Positions 1 through 10,312 of a DNA stretch of 64,000 nucleotides are shown piece after piece. This stretch comes from Prillingera fragicola. Its lineage: Eukaryota > Basidiomycota > Tremellomycetes > Trichosporonales > Trichosporonaceae. Location of the stretch: NCBI GenBank assembly GCA_002335605.1, contig BEDY01000003.1, forward strand, positions 1-64,000, in the 5' to 3' direction. The notes under the pieces are model-generated. The model did not search any database and was not told the DNA's origin. It saw only the letters and a program-made list of their open reading frames with translations. A program made the position numbers and the translations under genes. The first letter of the stretch is position 1. Each line of letters opens with the position of its first letter.

Positions 1-28
1 CCCCCTAACCCCCTAACCCCCTAACCCT
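1..28. repeat. Telomeric repeat array (chromosome end)
   Basis: The window opens with three tandem CCCCCTAA units and a partial fourth that degenerates at about position 27. Read toward the end the unit is TTAGGGGG, the 8-nt repeat reported for Cryptococcus-type tremellomycetes. Its position at base 1 and its C-rich strand orientation mark this as the left physical end of a chromosome or scaffold. Only about 28 bp is present, so the array is probably truncated in the assembly. Confidence 0.93.
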
Positions 29-580
29 GAAGTCTCCGGATTCCCGGTACACATGGGCAGGCAGTCGTCATCATTCAAGGGCAGAGTGGGCTGTAACAGC
101 ATGAGGAGGCGGAGCAGAGAGTACAGCCCCGTCGAGTCCATCCGCAGGGCCGCACACTTTAATCCGCAGCCCCTGCGTACCTGCGTATCATCATCTTGAG
201 TGATCGTGGTCTTCTGGCACGAATCGTGGTCTTCTGGCACGAGGAGCAGCAGGAGCAGAGCGAGCAGAGAGGATAGCATTTGTGCTCGTTACCCCTTAAC
301 CTTCGGAGCGACGTACGCACGTCTATAGTCAAAGTGCGATGTATATGCACGCAGTGCTTCTGCAAGAGAGGTACAGCAGCAGCAGAGCATTGGTCCAGGG
401 GTTGCCGAACAAGTAGGAGAATGTGGAGAGATTCCTGTTGCACCGCAATCCACTCGCTACTCACCATCAACATCCTCCTGCTCCTACTGCAATGCTCCGA
501 GCGAGCAAAGACCGAGAACAGCCTTAAGAGCACCCAGCGAGCAAACATCCTCCCCTTCTTTCTCATCCATCCACTTCACC
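29..580. other. Subtelomeric spacer and promoter of the first gene
   Basis: No convincing gene lies between the telomere and the first CDS. The stretch is rich in CAG/GAG triplets and contains a 20-bp tandem duplication (203-242). A minus-strand reading frame (279-13) starts with ATG and a leucine-rich stretch but derives from triplet repeats and runs almost to the telomere. The last 60 bp before the ATG at 581 are pyrimidine-rich, as in a 5' leader. Confidence 0.6.
203..242. repeat. 20-bp tandem duplication
   Basis: Two perfect head-to-tail copies of a 20-bp unit beginning ATCGTGGTC and ending GGCACGA, at 203-222 and 223-242. It lies in the subtelomeric spacer and looks like a simple local duplication. 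Confidence 0.85.
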
Positions 581-3041
581 ATGCTCATCACTCTGCTCTC
601 ACTCGCAGCAGTCCCACTCGCTCTCGCAGCCCCTGTCGAGCAGCACGTTAAACGCGCAACAAACCTCATCGACTCGGCGTCATCCCTCCAGGGCCAGACA
701 TTCGACTATGTCATTGCAGGCGGAGGCCTCTCTGGTGTCGTCCTGGCATCTCAGCTCGCAGCAGACAGCGGCGTAAAGGTCCTTGTCGTCGAGGCAGGCA
801 TCGACGAGTCAAACAACCCCGTCGTCACTGGTGAGTCCTGTGCCGCGCGCGTGTGTCACCAGCTAACCCATCGTCTAGACGCCGACAAGTACCGCCAGGG
901 CTTCGACGTGAGTCACAAGTGCGTGCACAGGACGCTGACACTTCCAGGCTCCCACCGACTGGAACTTTACCACTGTTCCCCAAGAGGCGGCCAATGGCCA
1001 GCCCATGGACATCAAGGCGGGCCGTGGTCTCGGAGGCAGCACGTTGATCAACGGCATGGCCTGGTCCAAGCCTCACTCGTTCCAGATTGACGCGCTCGAG
1101 ACGGTCGGCAACGAGGGTCTCAACTGGGAGACTCTCCAAACCTACATGCGCCAGGTCGAGACCCTCCACACTCCGTCGTCTGAGCAGTTTGCCGCTGGTG
1201 TGACTTTTGACGCGTCGTGCCATGGCTCGTCTGGTCCCATTGACGTCGAGTTTGGCGGCAGCGAGTGAGTTGCTTGCATCGTGACCCTGCTAACTCTCAG
1301 CATCCCCTCCGACCTTGAGCGCAACCTCAACCAGACTGCCATCAGCTTTGGCCTGCCCTACGCCTATGACAACACTTGCGGCAACCCCGCCGGTCTTGCC
1401 GTCATGGCCCACACCCAAGTGGGCAACCTCCGTATCGACGCCTACCGCGGCTACCTGCACGACAAGGACCTGCCCAACCTGACCATTCTCGTCGAGGCCA
1501 ACGTCGGCCAGGTTCTGCTGTCCTCGGATGCCACCCCCCGTGCCACCGGCGTCGAGCTCCAGGACAAGTCGGGCAGCACCATCCAGGTCTCTGCCTCGCG
1601 CGAGGTCATTGTCGCCACTGGCGCCATCAAGACTCCTGTTCTGCTCCAGCAGTCTGGTATCGGCCCCGCTTCCGTCCTCACCGCCGCTGGTGTCCAGGTC
1701 CGCGTCGACCTCCCCGTCGGCCAGAACCTCATTGACCAGGTCACCTCGAGCAGCTCGTGGTCCATTACCGGCGCGCGCGGCGGCAACCAGGCCATCATCT
1801 TCCCCCGCTTTGAGGACATTTTCACTGGCGACAATGTTGCCACGGCTACCGACATGCTCAACAACAAGATTGATGCCTATGTCCAGGACGCTATTGCCAA
1901 CGGTGCCGCGTCGTCCGAGGCTGGTCTCCGCACCGTGCTCGAGCTCCAGCGCGACTGGATCCTCAACAAGGGCGTCGGCATCTCGGAGAACTATGACTGG
2001 TCGTCGCCCGACACGCTCGGCTACGACTCGTGGTTCCTCCTTCCCTTTGGCCGTGGTTCGGTCAAGATTACCAGCAACGACAAGTATGGCAGCAACGGCT
2101 TTTCGATCGACCCTCGCTTCTTTGCCAACGAGTTTGACACGCTCGCCCAGTCGGCCACTGCCTGGTTTACGCGCCGCATGTCAAACGGCTCGCCACTCAA
2201 CACCCAGACGACTAACCCCGGTGGCGGCCAGCCCAACGACGACGACCTCGCTTCGTGGACCACCTGGGTCAAGAACACCTACCGCTCCAACTGGCACCCT
2301 ATCGGTACCGCTTCCATGATGTCGCGGGCCAACGGCGGTGTCGTCGACGCCCGCCACAAGGTCTATGGCACCACGGGTCTGCGTGTCATGGACGCGTCTG
2401 TGCTTCCCTTCCAGGTCTCGTCCCACCTCATGTCGGTCCTCTACGCGCTCTCTCTCCGTGCTGCCGACATTATCAAGGAGGACAACGCCGGCACTCCCCC
2501 CATTATCACCACGACCACCACCTCGACCACTTCCACTACCACTTCCACTACTACTTCCACCACCACCTCCACCACAACTCCCCCCATCGACCCTACCCCC
2601 GGCCCCGTTACTGCAGTCGCGCTCCACCCCCACGGCATTGCCGGCAAGTGCCTCGCCGTCGCTGGCACTCCCGCCAACGACGCCTCCGTCATCGTGACGA
2701 CCTGCGACGGCAGCGCCAACCAAAAGTGGCAGCTCACCCAGGGCTCGACAACCGTCAAGCTCGCCGGCACAAACTTTTGCCTCGACTCGGGTGCGGCCGC
2801 CGACGGCGCCGCGGCCAAGGTCTACACGTGCTACGAGGGCCTCCCCGCGCAGCAGTGGACCTACTCGGGCAACTTTATCAAGCTGGCTTCGGCCAACTAC
2901 TGCCTCGACCTGACCGACGGCTCGACCGACGACGGCAAGGTCATGCAGCTCTGGACCTGCTTTGCGGACAGCCAGAACCAGCTCTGGACCTCGGCACGCC
3001 CCCAGTGCCCTGCCAGCGCTCAGCGTCGCAGCCGCCGCTAG
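581..3041 (+). CDS. Secreted GMC oxidoreductase fused to a C-terminal ricin-B lectin domain
   Basis: FAD-dependent glucose-methanol-choline oxidoreductase, probably oxidising an alcohol or sugar outside the cell. Exons 581-830, 879-907, 948-1264 and 1301-3041 (introns 48, 40 and 36 nt) give 778 aa. A signal peptide covers about residues 1-16, with a Kex2-like KR at 24-25. The dinucleotide-binding motif GGGLSG is at 47-52, and the GMC signature RGLGGSTLINGMAW follows across exon 3. The active-site pair is His531 (SNWHPIGTASM) and His574 (SSHLMS). After about residue 596 comes a Thr/Ser-rich linker, typical of O-glycosylated hinges. A beta-trefoil lectin of about 130 aa follows, with QxW-like motifs (NQKWQL, QQWTY, NQLWTS). 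The fusion implies tethering to a glycan; substrate is unknown. It is the most telomere-proximal gene. Confidence 0.9.
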
Positions 3042-3164
3042 CACGCGCGTTTCATAGGACATTGCGCTCTCTGAGCGACTCATTTTCGCTGGTTATTGCA
3101 GTACCAGGTCGCACAATACCCATTATAAATTGCATGAATCCTCCCTTCGCACATTTCTATAAAT

Positions 3165-5012
3165 CTAGAACAGCACACCCTTGACCTGCTCAATCTCTGA
3201 CACCTTTATGTTGCGCACCATGAGAACACACAGACACGCAAGGCCCATGACGGCCGTTCCCGCAATGACCATGCGCGACTGGGCCGACGCATACGCCATC
3301 TCAATGGCGATACGCGTAGGATCCCCCTCGGGAAAGGACAGCTGGACCTCGAGCGAGTCGTAAATGTCCTGCCACATGTCGACCGTGTCCTCGGGCAGGT
3401 TGGCCTGCAGGAACGCGGGCAGAGTGTTGGTCCAGATGGCGCCCGAGACAGAGTTGCCGACCGCGCCACCAAAGTAGCCAAACAGACCGAGCAGGGCGAG
3501 CAGGGCTGCGGCATCGTTGTGGGATCCGGCGGCGAGGACAGCGACCTGCTGCACGAGCGTAAAGGCTGATCCACCGATGGCGATGAGGATCTGCGTGAAG
3601 ACAATCCAGCCAATGCTGTGGCCTGGCTTGCGGAAGTGGATCATGAGACCCTCGCCAATCGTGTAGATGGGCACGCCGACGATGAGGACCCACTTGAAGT
3701 AGCCAGTGCGGCGAATGGCAAAGCCGACGACAAACAGCAGGATGGCAGAGAGAATGTCATAGATCGAGGTAATGTAGCCCGACGTGCTGATGGACAAGTG
3801 GTAGACCACCTGCAGGTACGAGCTAAAGTAGGAGGCCCAGCAGTAGTAGGCAATCTGCCACGTAAAGCCCAGGCAGCACGCACCGAGCACCGTGCGGTCG
3901 GTGAGCAGGCGGAAGGGGATGAAGGGGGTCGGGGAGACAAAGCGCTCAACAAGGACAAAAGCGATGAGGCAGACCACACCAACGACGAGCATGGCAATGA
4001 TGTGGGCCGAGCGCCACTGGTCGGCTGCGGAAGCCGCGAGCGAGAACGGCAGCAGGAACAGGGACAGACCGGCCGAGATGAGAAAGATGCCGAGGACTGC
4101 TGTCAGCTACACTCGAGCATGGCGACTTACCATCAAACTCGATGAGATAGAACCACACCGACTGGCTAAACGTGCGGCCCGACTTTTCCTTGACCAGCAC
4201 ACCCATCTTTTGGGCGCGGCGCTTGTGGTGCTGCAGGAAGAAGAACATGGGCAGCGATACAAACGGCAGGATGATGGCAAACGCTCCGTAGCCCCAGCGC
4301 CAGTTGGACTCGTAGAACTTTTCGGCAATCTTGGGACCAGCGTAGGCAGTAATGATCCATGGCGAGGCCGTAAAGGCAAACGCCAGACCTCGGTTCTTGA
4401 GCTCGGACGTGTCGGCGGTGAGCACGTCGACCGAAAAGATGATACCGATGAATCCAATGCTGTAAAAGACCTGCCACTGTTAGCTCTCTTCTGCGCAAAT
4501 TGGCTCACCTGTGCGGCGCAGTAGGTGTAAATGTCCTTGCAAGCGGCGCTGAGAATGAGACCCAGAGTAGCGAGCATAGCCATGCCGAGGTATCCAAACG
4601 AACGGTCCCACAGGTTCAGAATCTTGGCCAGCACCATGTAGGCGACCGCACTGAGAATGTTGGCCACCACCGAGATGACGGGAATGAGCGAGTGCTCGGA
4701 AAACTCGGAGGTAATGTAGGCCGCAAGGTTGCCAGTAATGTTGGCCTGGAACGCGTTGGTCGCATATGTCAACCAGAAGCTGGGACGTTAGCTCACGCGC
4801 ATACGCCGGGCTTACAATACATAGATGGTCCTGAGCGACGTCTTGCTCCAGGTCTGGGTGAGCGCCTCGGCCTGCTGCACACCAGATTGGGCGGTGGGGT
4901 CGATGTCGGGGGTGAGATTGTTCTTCTCCTTGCCCTCAATCACACTTCCAGCGACGCTGGACGAACGAGCGCCGGCCGCCTCGGCAACGTTGATAGCTTG
5001 GTCCACCCTCAT
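3165..5012 (-). CDS. MFS siderophore-iron transporter (Sit/MirB/Str type)
   Basis: Proton-coupled importer of ferri-siderophores at the plasma membrane or endosome. Exons 5012-4816, 4779-4509, 4470-4131 and 4099-3165 give 580 aa. The introns are 36, 38 and 31 nt; the last could be 34 nt because the acceptor reads CAGCAG. A polar N-terminus of about 60 residues precedes roughly 14 membrane segments. Motifs match the siderophore-transporter family: TYATNAFQANITGNLAAYIT in TM1-2, SSYLQVVYHLSISTSGYI in the second half, and FGYFGGAVGNSVSGAIWTN near the C-terminus. The start at 5012 follows the usual N-terminal length; an in-frame non-ATG extension upstream was not used. It is divergent from a SidJ-like esterase, and the region between carries two ATCTGATAA iron-GATA sites. 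Confidence 0.9.
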
Positions 5013-5020
5013 GATCCGTT

Positions 5021-5047
5021 TTACTCTGTCGTGGAAGAGTTGTCCAT
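5021..5047 (-). other. Upstream ORF in the siderophore transporter leader
   Basis: An ATG at 5047 on the minus strand opens an 8-codon reading frame (MDNSSTTE) ending at 5021, nine bases before the transporter start codon. If the transcript begins upstream of 5047 this uORF could reduce translation of the transporter. The transcription start is not known, so its role is inferred. Confidence 0.4.
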
Positions 5048-5255
5048 GTCGAGATCGGTTGCCGTCCTTTAAAAAGTAGACGACCAAAGTTGCGCTCACC
5101 GACTGTGCGGTTCATGTCTCGTTGCCGCCAGATGTCGGCCGGGGTACGCGTCCCATTGGCTCAAAGACGCCTGAACATTGTTTTCATAAACATTTTGCCG
5201 CGCTCAGCGCTAAAGCACGTGGAATAGCCCTGGAATCGAGTCATGCAGCTGCGCG

Positions 5256-5261
5256 TTATCT
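5256..5261 (-). promoter_or_regulatory. Single HGATAR (AGATAA) site
   Basis: TTATCT on the plus strand, i.e. AGATAA on the minus strand, about 245 bp upstream of the siderophore transporter ATG. It fits the general GATA-factor core but not the longer iron-specific ATCWGATAA. Six-base sites are common by chance, so this one is only supportive of the stronger pair at 5557-5581. Confidence 0.35.
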
Positions 5262-5556
5262 GCAGGGTTTGCACTGGAATCGGGGGAGTTGTCGCTGCCA
5301 AGGCCGAGTTGCGAGCAGATTTTGGAACCCACTGCAAGTCACCGGGTCGGCCGACTCTTGGCTCCGTATGTCCCGGTGCGCGTACATGTTCAACGACGGC
5401 GTCCCGGTGCGCTTTGCCGGCTGAGATCTCGGTCACGATCGTACCGCTGTCGGCGGCTGTCTGCCCACTATAGGAATCTCAGGAAAGTGTCGGTCAAGAC
5501 TGTGGCCGTCGACGAAAAAAAGTCACAGGGTTGCGCAGGCTCGGCCGACGATTCCA

Positions 5557-5581
5557 TTATCAGATTAAGCCCATCTGATAA
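5557..5581. promoter_or_regulatory. Inverted pair of ATCTGATAA iron-GATA operator sites
   Basis: TTATCAGAT at 5557-5565 is the reverse complement of ATCTGATAA, and a direct ATCTGATAA lies at 5573-5581, with 7 bp between. This 9-mer equals the ATCWGATAA consensus of the iron-sensing GATA repressors (Urbs1, SreA, Sre1; Fep1 and Cir1 are related). The pair ends 31 bp before the ATG of the SidJ-like esterase (5613). It lies about 545 bp upstream of the divergent siderophore transporter. The expected behaviour is repression of both genes under iron sufficiency; that is inferred from the motif. Confidence 0.75.
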
Positions 5582-5612
5582 CGTAGCCCTCGTCATCGCT
5601 CACTCCTTCATC

Positions 5613-6616
5613 ATGACCCCGACACAGCCATCACTCACGGGCACGTTGTCGCTGTACCAGCTCCCAAACTCGGACTGGCAGCGCAGACCATATTTCACAT
5701 CAGCCGACACCACTGCAGACCGCGCGGTTGTCTTCATCGGTGGCCTGCATGTCGGGCTGTTTGACACGCCTTTCCTTGTGCCAGTGTCTCGAGCGCTTGA
5801 AGATGCCAAGTGGAGATTGTACGTGAGAGCATAGCACACCACTGACTAGCAGTGTGCAGATCTACTGGTCAGGCGCGTATAGCGGCTTTGGGACGGGGAG
5901 CATCAGTCGGGATGTTGAGGAGCTGGCAGCGCTCGTCAAGCACTTGCGCGCCGAGGGTGCGTCACGCATGTCAACTGCAGACTGACAGCAGGCGTAAAGA
6001 CGATCATTCTCATGGGCCACTCGACTGGCTCTCAAGACGTGATCCGCTACCTCTCCTCCACTGGCACTCTCCCCAAGGTCGAGGGCGGCATCATGGTCTC
6101 GCCAGCCTCGGACAGGCAGTTCTTTGAGAAACACGAAGACCCAGACTGGAAAGCCAATCTTACCATCGCCCAAGAATTGGTCGAGAATGGCAAGGGCGAC
6201 GCGCTGTTGAGTGAAGAGTTTGCCAAGGCTGCTGGAGCACGCATGACTGCCAGCAGGATGGTGGACCTTGTTGGTGTTGGGTGAGCGCGGACCATTTGCA
6301 GCGCTGACAAACAAGTGGCCTTGACGACTACTTTTCCTCCGACCTGCCAAATACGCCCGACGGATCAGCTCATGCTCACCCTCTGTCGACCTCGTTTGGC
6401 ATGCTCGCGGCGCCGGCTCTCGCACTCTGGGCCCAGAAGGACCACTGCGCCATCATTCCCGATCAGCGGGATTTGCTACGACGCTGGGAGGTTGCTGCAG
6501 GCGGTAAACTCACATGGCGGGTGTTGGACGGGGCAACTCACTCCGTCGAGGAGGAGGACGCCCAGCATGTCCTTTGTATAGAAGTCACCGCTTGGCTGAA
6601 CAAGACCATCCAGTGA
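5613..6616 (+). CDS. DUF1749 alpha/beta hydrolase, SidJ-like siderophore esterase
   Basis: Probable intracellular serine esterase that opens imported ester-type siderophores to release iron, as Aspergillus SidJ (also DUF1749) does for fusarinine-type compounds. Exons 5613-5818, 5853-5956, 5992-6280 and 6316-6616 (introns 34, 35 and 35 nt) give 299 aa, close to the family's usual length. The nucleophile elbow GHSTGSQD places Ser114; a late His275 (GATHSVEE) and an acidic residue in AQKDHC complete a plausible triad. No signal peptide is visible. The first acceptor was chosen at 5852 because it gives WRFVQIYWSGAY, matching the family's WxxVQ pattern. It is divergent from the siderophore transporter and shares the GATA-site pair. 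It ends 38 bp from the convergent regulator gene. The substrate is inferred from family and context. Confidence 0.85.
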
Positions 6617-6654
6617 ACATGACGCACAACTGTAATACAATGCATAATCTATAT

Positions 6655-8823
6655 CTATATCAACAGCAGCCCCTCCTCCTCCAGCTCAAACATGACCTTT
6701 CGCCAGTGAATCTCCTCCCCACTGGGCTGGGTAGCACGCCGCGACCACACCTCCTCCATGAGCCGCAGAGCGTTGCTGGTGTTCCCGTATATAACAGCTT
6801 CCTCACCCAGCCGCTCGATCCTGACACGGAAAAACTGCTGCAGCTGTGGTCCCTCGGCGTGGCACCCGCCAATGACTGTCGGGAAGACGAGGGCGCGTTC
6901 GGCGCCTTCGAGGGCGACATGGTCGAGCGCGAGGAACGCTTCGGCAACGTCACGGACAGCGGCGGCGACCTCGCTCACGCCGGGGAACGGCCCGTTGAGC
7001 GTCGTTGCGAGCAGCACGCGGGCAGAGTGAAAGAAGACGTCGCTGACTGCCCGGCGTTGGGCAGTGGGCACGTCGTCCGAGTCAAACAGGTGTCGTTCGC
7101 GCCATCGACGCTGGGCGAGGAGACGCTCGATGGAATTTGTTCGTTCCATGAGGTCGCGCATCGAGAGGCGGCCGACGCTCTGCGCCGTGTCCTTCCATTC
7201 TCCAAGCTCGATGATCTCTGCAATCGCCAAGCGCTGTTGTCAGCTACCGAGTGCTGGGTCCACTCACTGTTGTGCTGTCGCACCCCATGACAGTCTCCCT
7301 CAAAAGGTTCCCCATATCCTCCTGGCTCTCGTCATCAAGCAAAAGAACACGATATACAGTCAGAAACTGCGAAGCTACGCCCTCGGTGACGGATGTCATG
7401 ATGTCGGTCCACACAAGCGGGTTCAGTAAATGTCCCAGCCGCTTGGCGATGGCGGAAATGGCCATTCGTGAACTATACCGTCAGGACCAACACCATTTCG
7501 TAGCACTCACTGTGGATCTTCGCTGTTCCAATGTTGCGATCCCTGCAGCGCCGCTGCCAACGACTTGCGACACAGTCCCACTGAATCTCGCCACCCTTTG
7601 CGGTTTCCTCCGTCAAAGAGGTGGAAACTTGTTACCGACATTGTGGCGACAATCATCTCGTGCGATCCAAAGTCGGTAAACGGCGCTTGCTTGAGACCCT
7701 GCATGCTCTGCTGGAGCGACGTCTCGGCCACCTCGAGGTCCGAATCCGGGCTGTCAATGGCCTGTAGCCTTGCTGTTGATGTCGATGGGAGTCCGCGGCG
7801 GCGCTCTACTCCCATATGGAGGGCTGCGAGGGCGATGAGGGACTCGAACACGAGCGAGTTGGTGAATGCTAGTGGCGTGACGAGATCGGAAAGCACCTTG
7901 CGTTCAAAGATCCACTGGTACGGCATGATCACGGTCAAGTAATGATGGAAGAAGCGCATGTGGTCCGGCGAAGCTGTAAACGACGTCCTCGACAGAGGCG
8001 ATGGCTGCTGCAGCATAGGAAAGTGCGACACTTGAGCTTGCTGAGGCATGGGCTGGCCAAACCCAAGCAGCGCCAAAAATGCCGGATCAATCGTGGGACT
8101 GGAAGGGTAGGATGTGTACGCTGGTGTTGGTGCCATGACAGCATTGAGGTTGAGCACGTCTCCGCCGCCGAGGGGGTGCTCTTCGCGATCCAACATCGGT
8201 CCTTGCGGGACGGGGTACGATAAAAAATCTGACAGATCGCCGATGAGGTCCGCCGTCGTCGGTCTCTCTGGGTGCGACTGAGGTAGAGTTTGAGGGACAT
8301 GCGGTTGCCTGAGCACCGGAGGCGGCTCAGGGTTTGCTGCAACTTGGTCAAACCCATGGCTTGCATTGGCCGGGCCTGCTCGTCGCTGCAGCGACCTTGC
8401 TGCCTTGTTGGACCAGAACAGCCGCCTCTTGGCCGACGTTGTGTCGGATACATCCTTGCTCCTGCGGGCGTGCGTCAGAGGCTGCCCTGGCACGGATGGA
8501 CCTGCAACTTACAATCGAGCGACGACATTCTGAACAACGTCTTCCTTTCGAGTCCAGTCTGGCCGCTGCGTTGAGAAGCCGAGACACTCGATTCCGAGGC
8601 GAGTGCACGAGGCACAGACTGGGCGGGTCTCATCGCAGCGCTGCATGTTGGTTTCAAATTCTCATTGCGGCTGCACGGTACGCACCTTTTTCCTCAAACG
8701 ACAAGTCAGACATCCAGTCTTTGTCCTTTTCCGTGTCTTGGCTCGGGCTGTGTGGTTGCGTGAGGTGGAAGGGGTGTTGGACGCTGCGCTGGGAGATTCG
8801 TATTCGTCTGATGGAGAGCTCAT
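6655..8823 (-). CDS. Zn(II)2Cys6 transcription factor with fungal-specific regulatory domain
   Basis: DNA-binding regulator. Exons 8823-8686, 8640-8513, 8461-7511, 7472-7268 and 7233-6655 give 666 aa (introns 45, 51, 38 and 34 nt). A basic N-terminus (ARAKTRKRTKTG) leads into the binuclear zinc cluster Cys38, 41, 48, 55, 58 and 65, interrupted by intron 1 after KK46. A low-complexity linker follows, then a helical region beginning around MRFFHHYLTVIMPYQWIF that resembles the Fungal_trans_2 domain. The gene is convergent with the SidJ-like esterase. A further ATCTGATAA lies 60 bp upstream of its ATG, so it may respond to iron itself. Its targets are unknown; a role in the adjacent siderophore module is a guess from position. 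Confidence 0.85.
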
Positions 8824-8882
8824 GAGAGGTATACTCTTGCGTGAGACGACTGTGACGATGCAAATGGTGGGGATAAAGTACA

Positions 8883-8891
8883 ATCTGATAA
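8883..8891 (+). promoter_or_regulatory. ATCTGATAA iron-GATA site upstream of the Zn2Cys6 gene
   Basis: Exact copy of the 9-mer found twice at 5557-5581, here 60 bp upstream of the minus-strand ATG at 8823. One specific 9-mer is expected on either strand about once per 131 kb of random sequence. Three copies inside 3.4 kb, all upstream of genes of one cluster, is therefore suggestive of co-regulation. Confidence 0.6.
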
Positions 8892-9047
8892 CATCAACAC
8901 GCTCAAATGGGGAAACCATCCGGCAACGAGCGGAAGCATATTGTCATGAGGTGAGCATTAACCTTGCCACATCTGTTGCTGTTCAACAGCTCATCCTGCT
9001 CAGTATTGTACATCAAAACAACTCGTGGCATCCGTCTACATGTACAA

Positions 9048-10312
9048 CTACAAATGCTTGACAACAAATTCAAGACTAGGTTCAACAACATCCTCCCACC
9101 AGGTGTTTCCCTCGGGCCAAGGTCCCTGGTGAGGCAACGCTTCAACATGCCCATGCTTCATACCGGGACATGTCCCAATCCTAGCCTCCACTCCAAACTC
9201 CACCAGCCTGGCGTACAGGCTTTCCATGACGGACGCTGGGAACAGGGCATCCTCACCCGCGACGATAACATATGTCGGCGGGAAAGACGGGTTGATGCGG
9301 CTCAGGGGCGAGTGGGGCGAGTATGGTGGCGCGCCGCCTAAAAGTAGCGGGGTATAAAGGCCATTGCCGAGCATCTGGCGTCAGTGAACTGCGGGGTTGG
9401 CAGCGGACTCACAGTCTCGATGAACACGAGCCTTGCCGCGCGGAGTTCTTCGGGTACAGGCTCGCCAATGGGACGCGCATCAAACGTCTCCCTCACAAAG
9501 TCGTCGTCCTTTCCAACATAGCTCGGAGGTGTAGGCCCATTAAATGGCCGGGTGGAACCCGTGGCGCATGGCCCACTAAGCAACACCTCCCACGCATCAT
9601 CAAACTGCTTGTTTGACTGGCGCATAGCAGCCACATCCGCATTCGTTGGTGACCCCGGCTCATCCGCGAAAATGACTCCCGGGTAGTTGGGCACGAGGAC
9701 GCGCAGAGGTGGCAAGGGCTGCGCAGTGTTGGCCGTCTCGAGGATATCAGCTGCAAGGAGGAGCACAAACGTGCCGCCAGCACTAGCGCCCCAGGCGCCG
9801 ACGCGCATGCCGTCCACGCTGAACCCTAGACCAGCGTCTGCGAGTGCTGGATTCAGGCCGCTTTGAACAAAGCGGTATGCGTCGAGAGCATCCTCTTGAA
9901 TCTCGTACAAGTTAACGCTGCGGACGTCAGCACTGTCCGTTATTTGCTACGCGGCACCACGTACTGAGGAAGCATCCGATACTCCACACTGGCGACGGCA
10001 ATACCACGCTCGCGCAGCCACCGGATCTGGCGGAATGGAACCGATACCGAGGCGCCGATAGTGAACCCTCCGCCGTGAACATAGCTGCAAGACTGTCAAT
10101 GTCTCTTCGGGTTGCGTCGCTCGGGGGCCAACTCACAGCATGAGCGGCACGGGCCCGGTCACAGAGCTAGTCGGCGCAAAGACGTCCAGGAAGCAGCCCC
10201 CGTTTTGTACACCTTTGATGGGCTTGAAGCATACTCGCAGATCCGGGGCAAAGGTTCGGTTGACTGGGGCGTCAATGGTGTTGAGGTCTTGTGGAGATGT
10301 GTCGACGGTCAT
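9048..10312 (-). CDS. HSL-family (alpha/beta hydrolase-3) esterase
   Basis: Carboxylesterase-type hydrolase of the hormone-sensitive-lipase family. Exons 10312-10137, 10084-9965, 9917-9413 and 9374-9048 (introns 52, 47 and 38 nt) give 375 aa. The oxyanion-hole motif HGGG is at 62-65, the nucleophile elbow GASAGG places Ser144, and the triad acid and His are likely in AGEDALF and the late MKHGH. No signal peptide is seen. The start at 10312 lies about 50 bp downstream of a TATA-like CCTATAATAGG (10363-10373). A paralogue lies at 32815-33929 with the same three intron positions and phases. Substrate unknown. It sits head-to-head with the next regulator across 1.1 kb. Confidence 0.88.

Noticed and set aside
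13..279. Minus-strand frame with ATG and Leu-rich start, running toward the telomere
   Set aside because: The hydrophobic start is a translated CTG/CTC triplet run, and the rest has no motif. A gene ending 13 bp from the chromosome end is unlikely.
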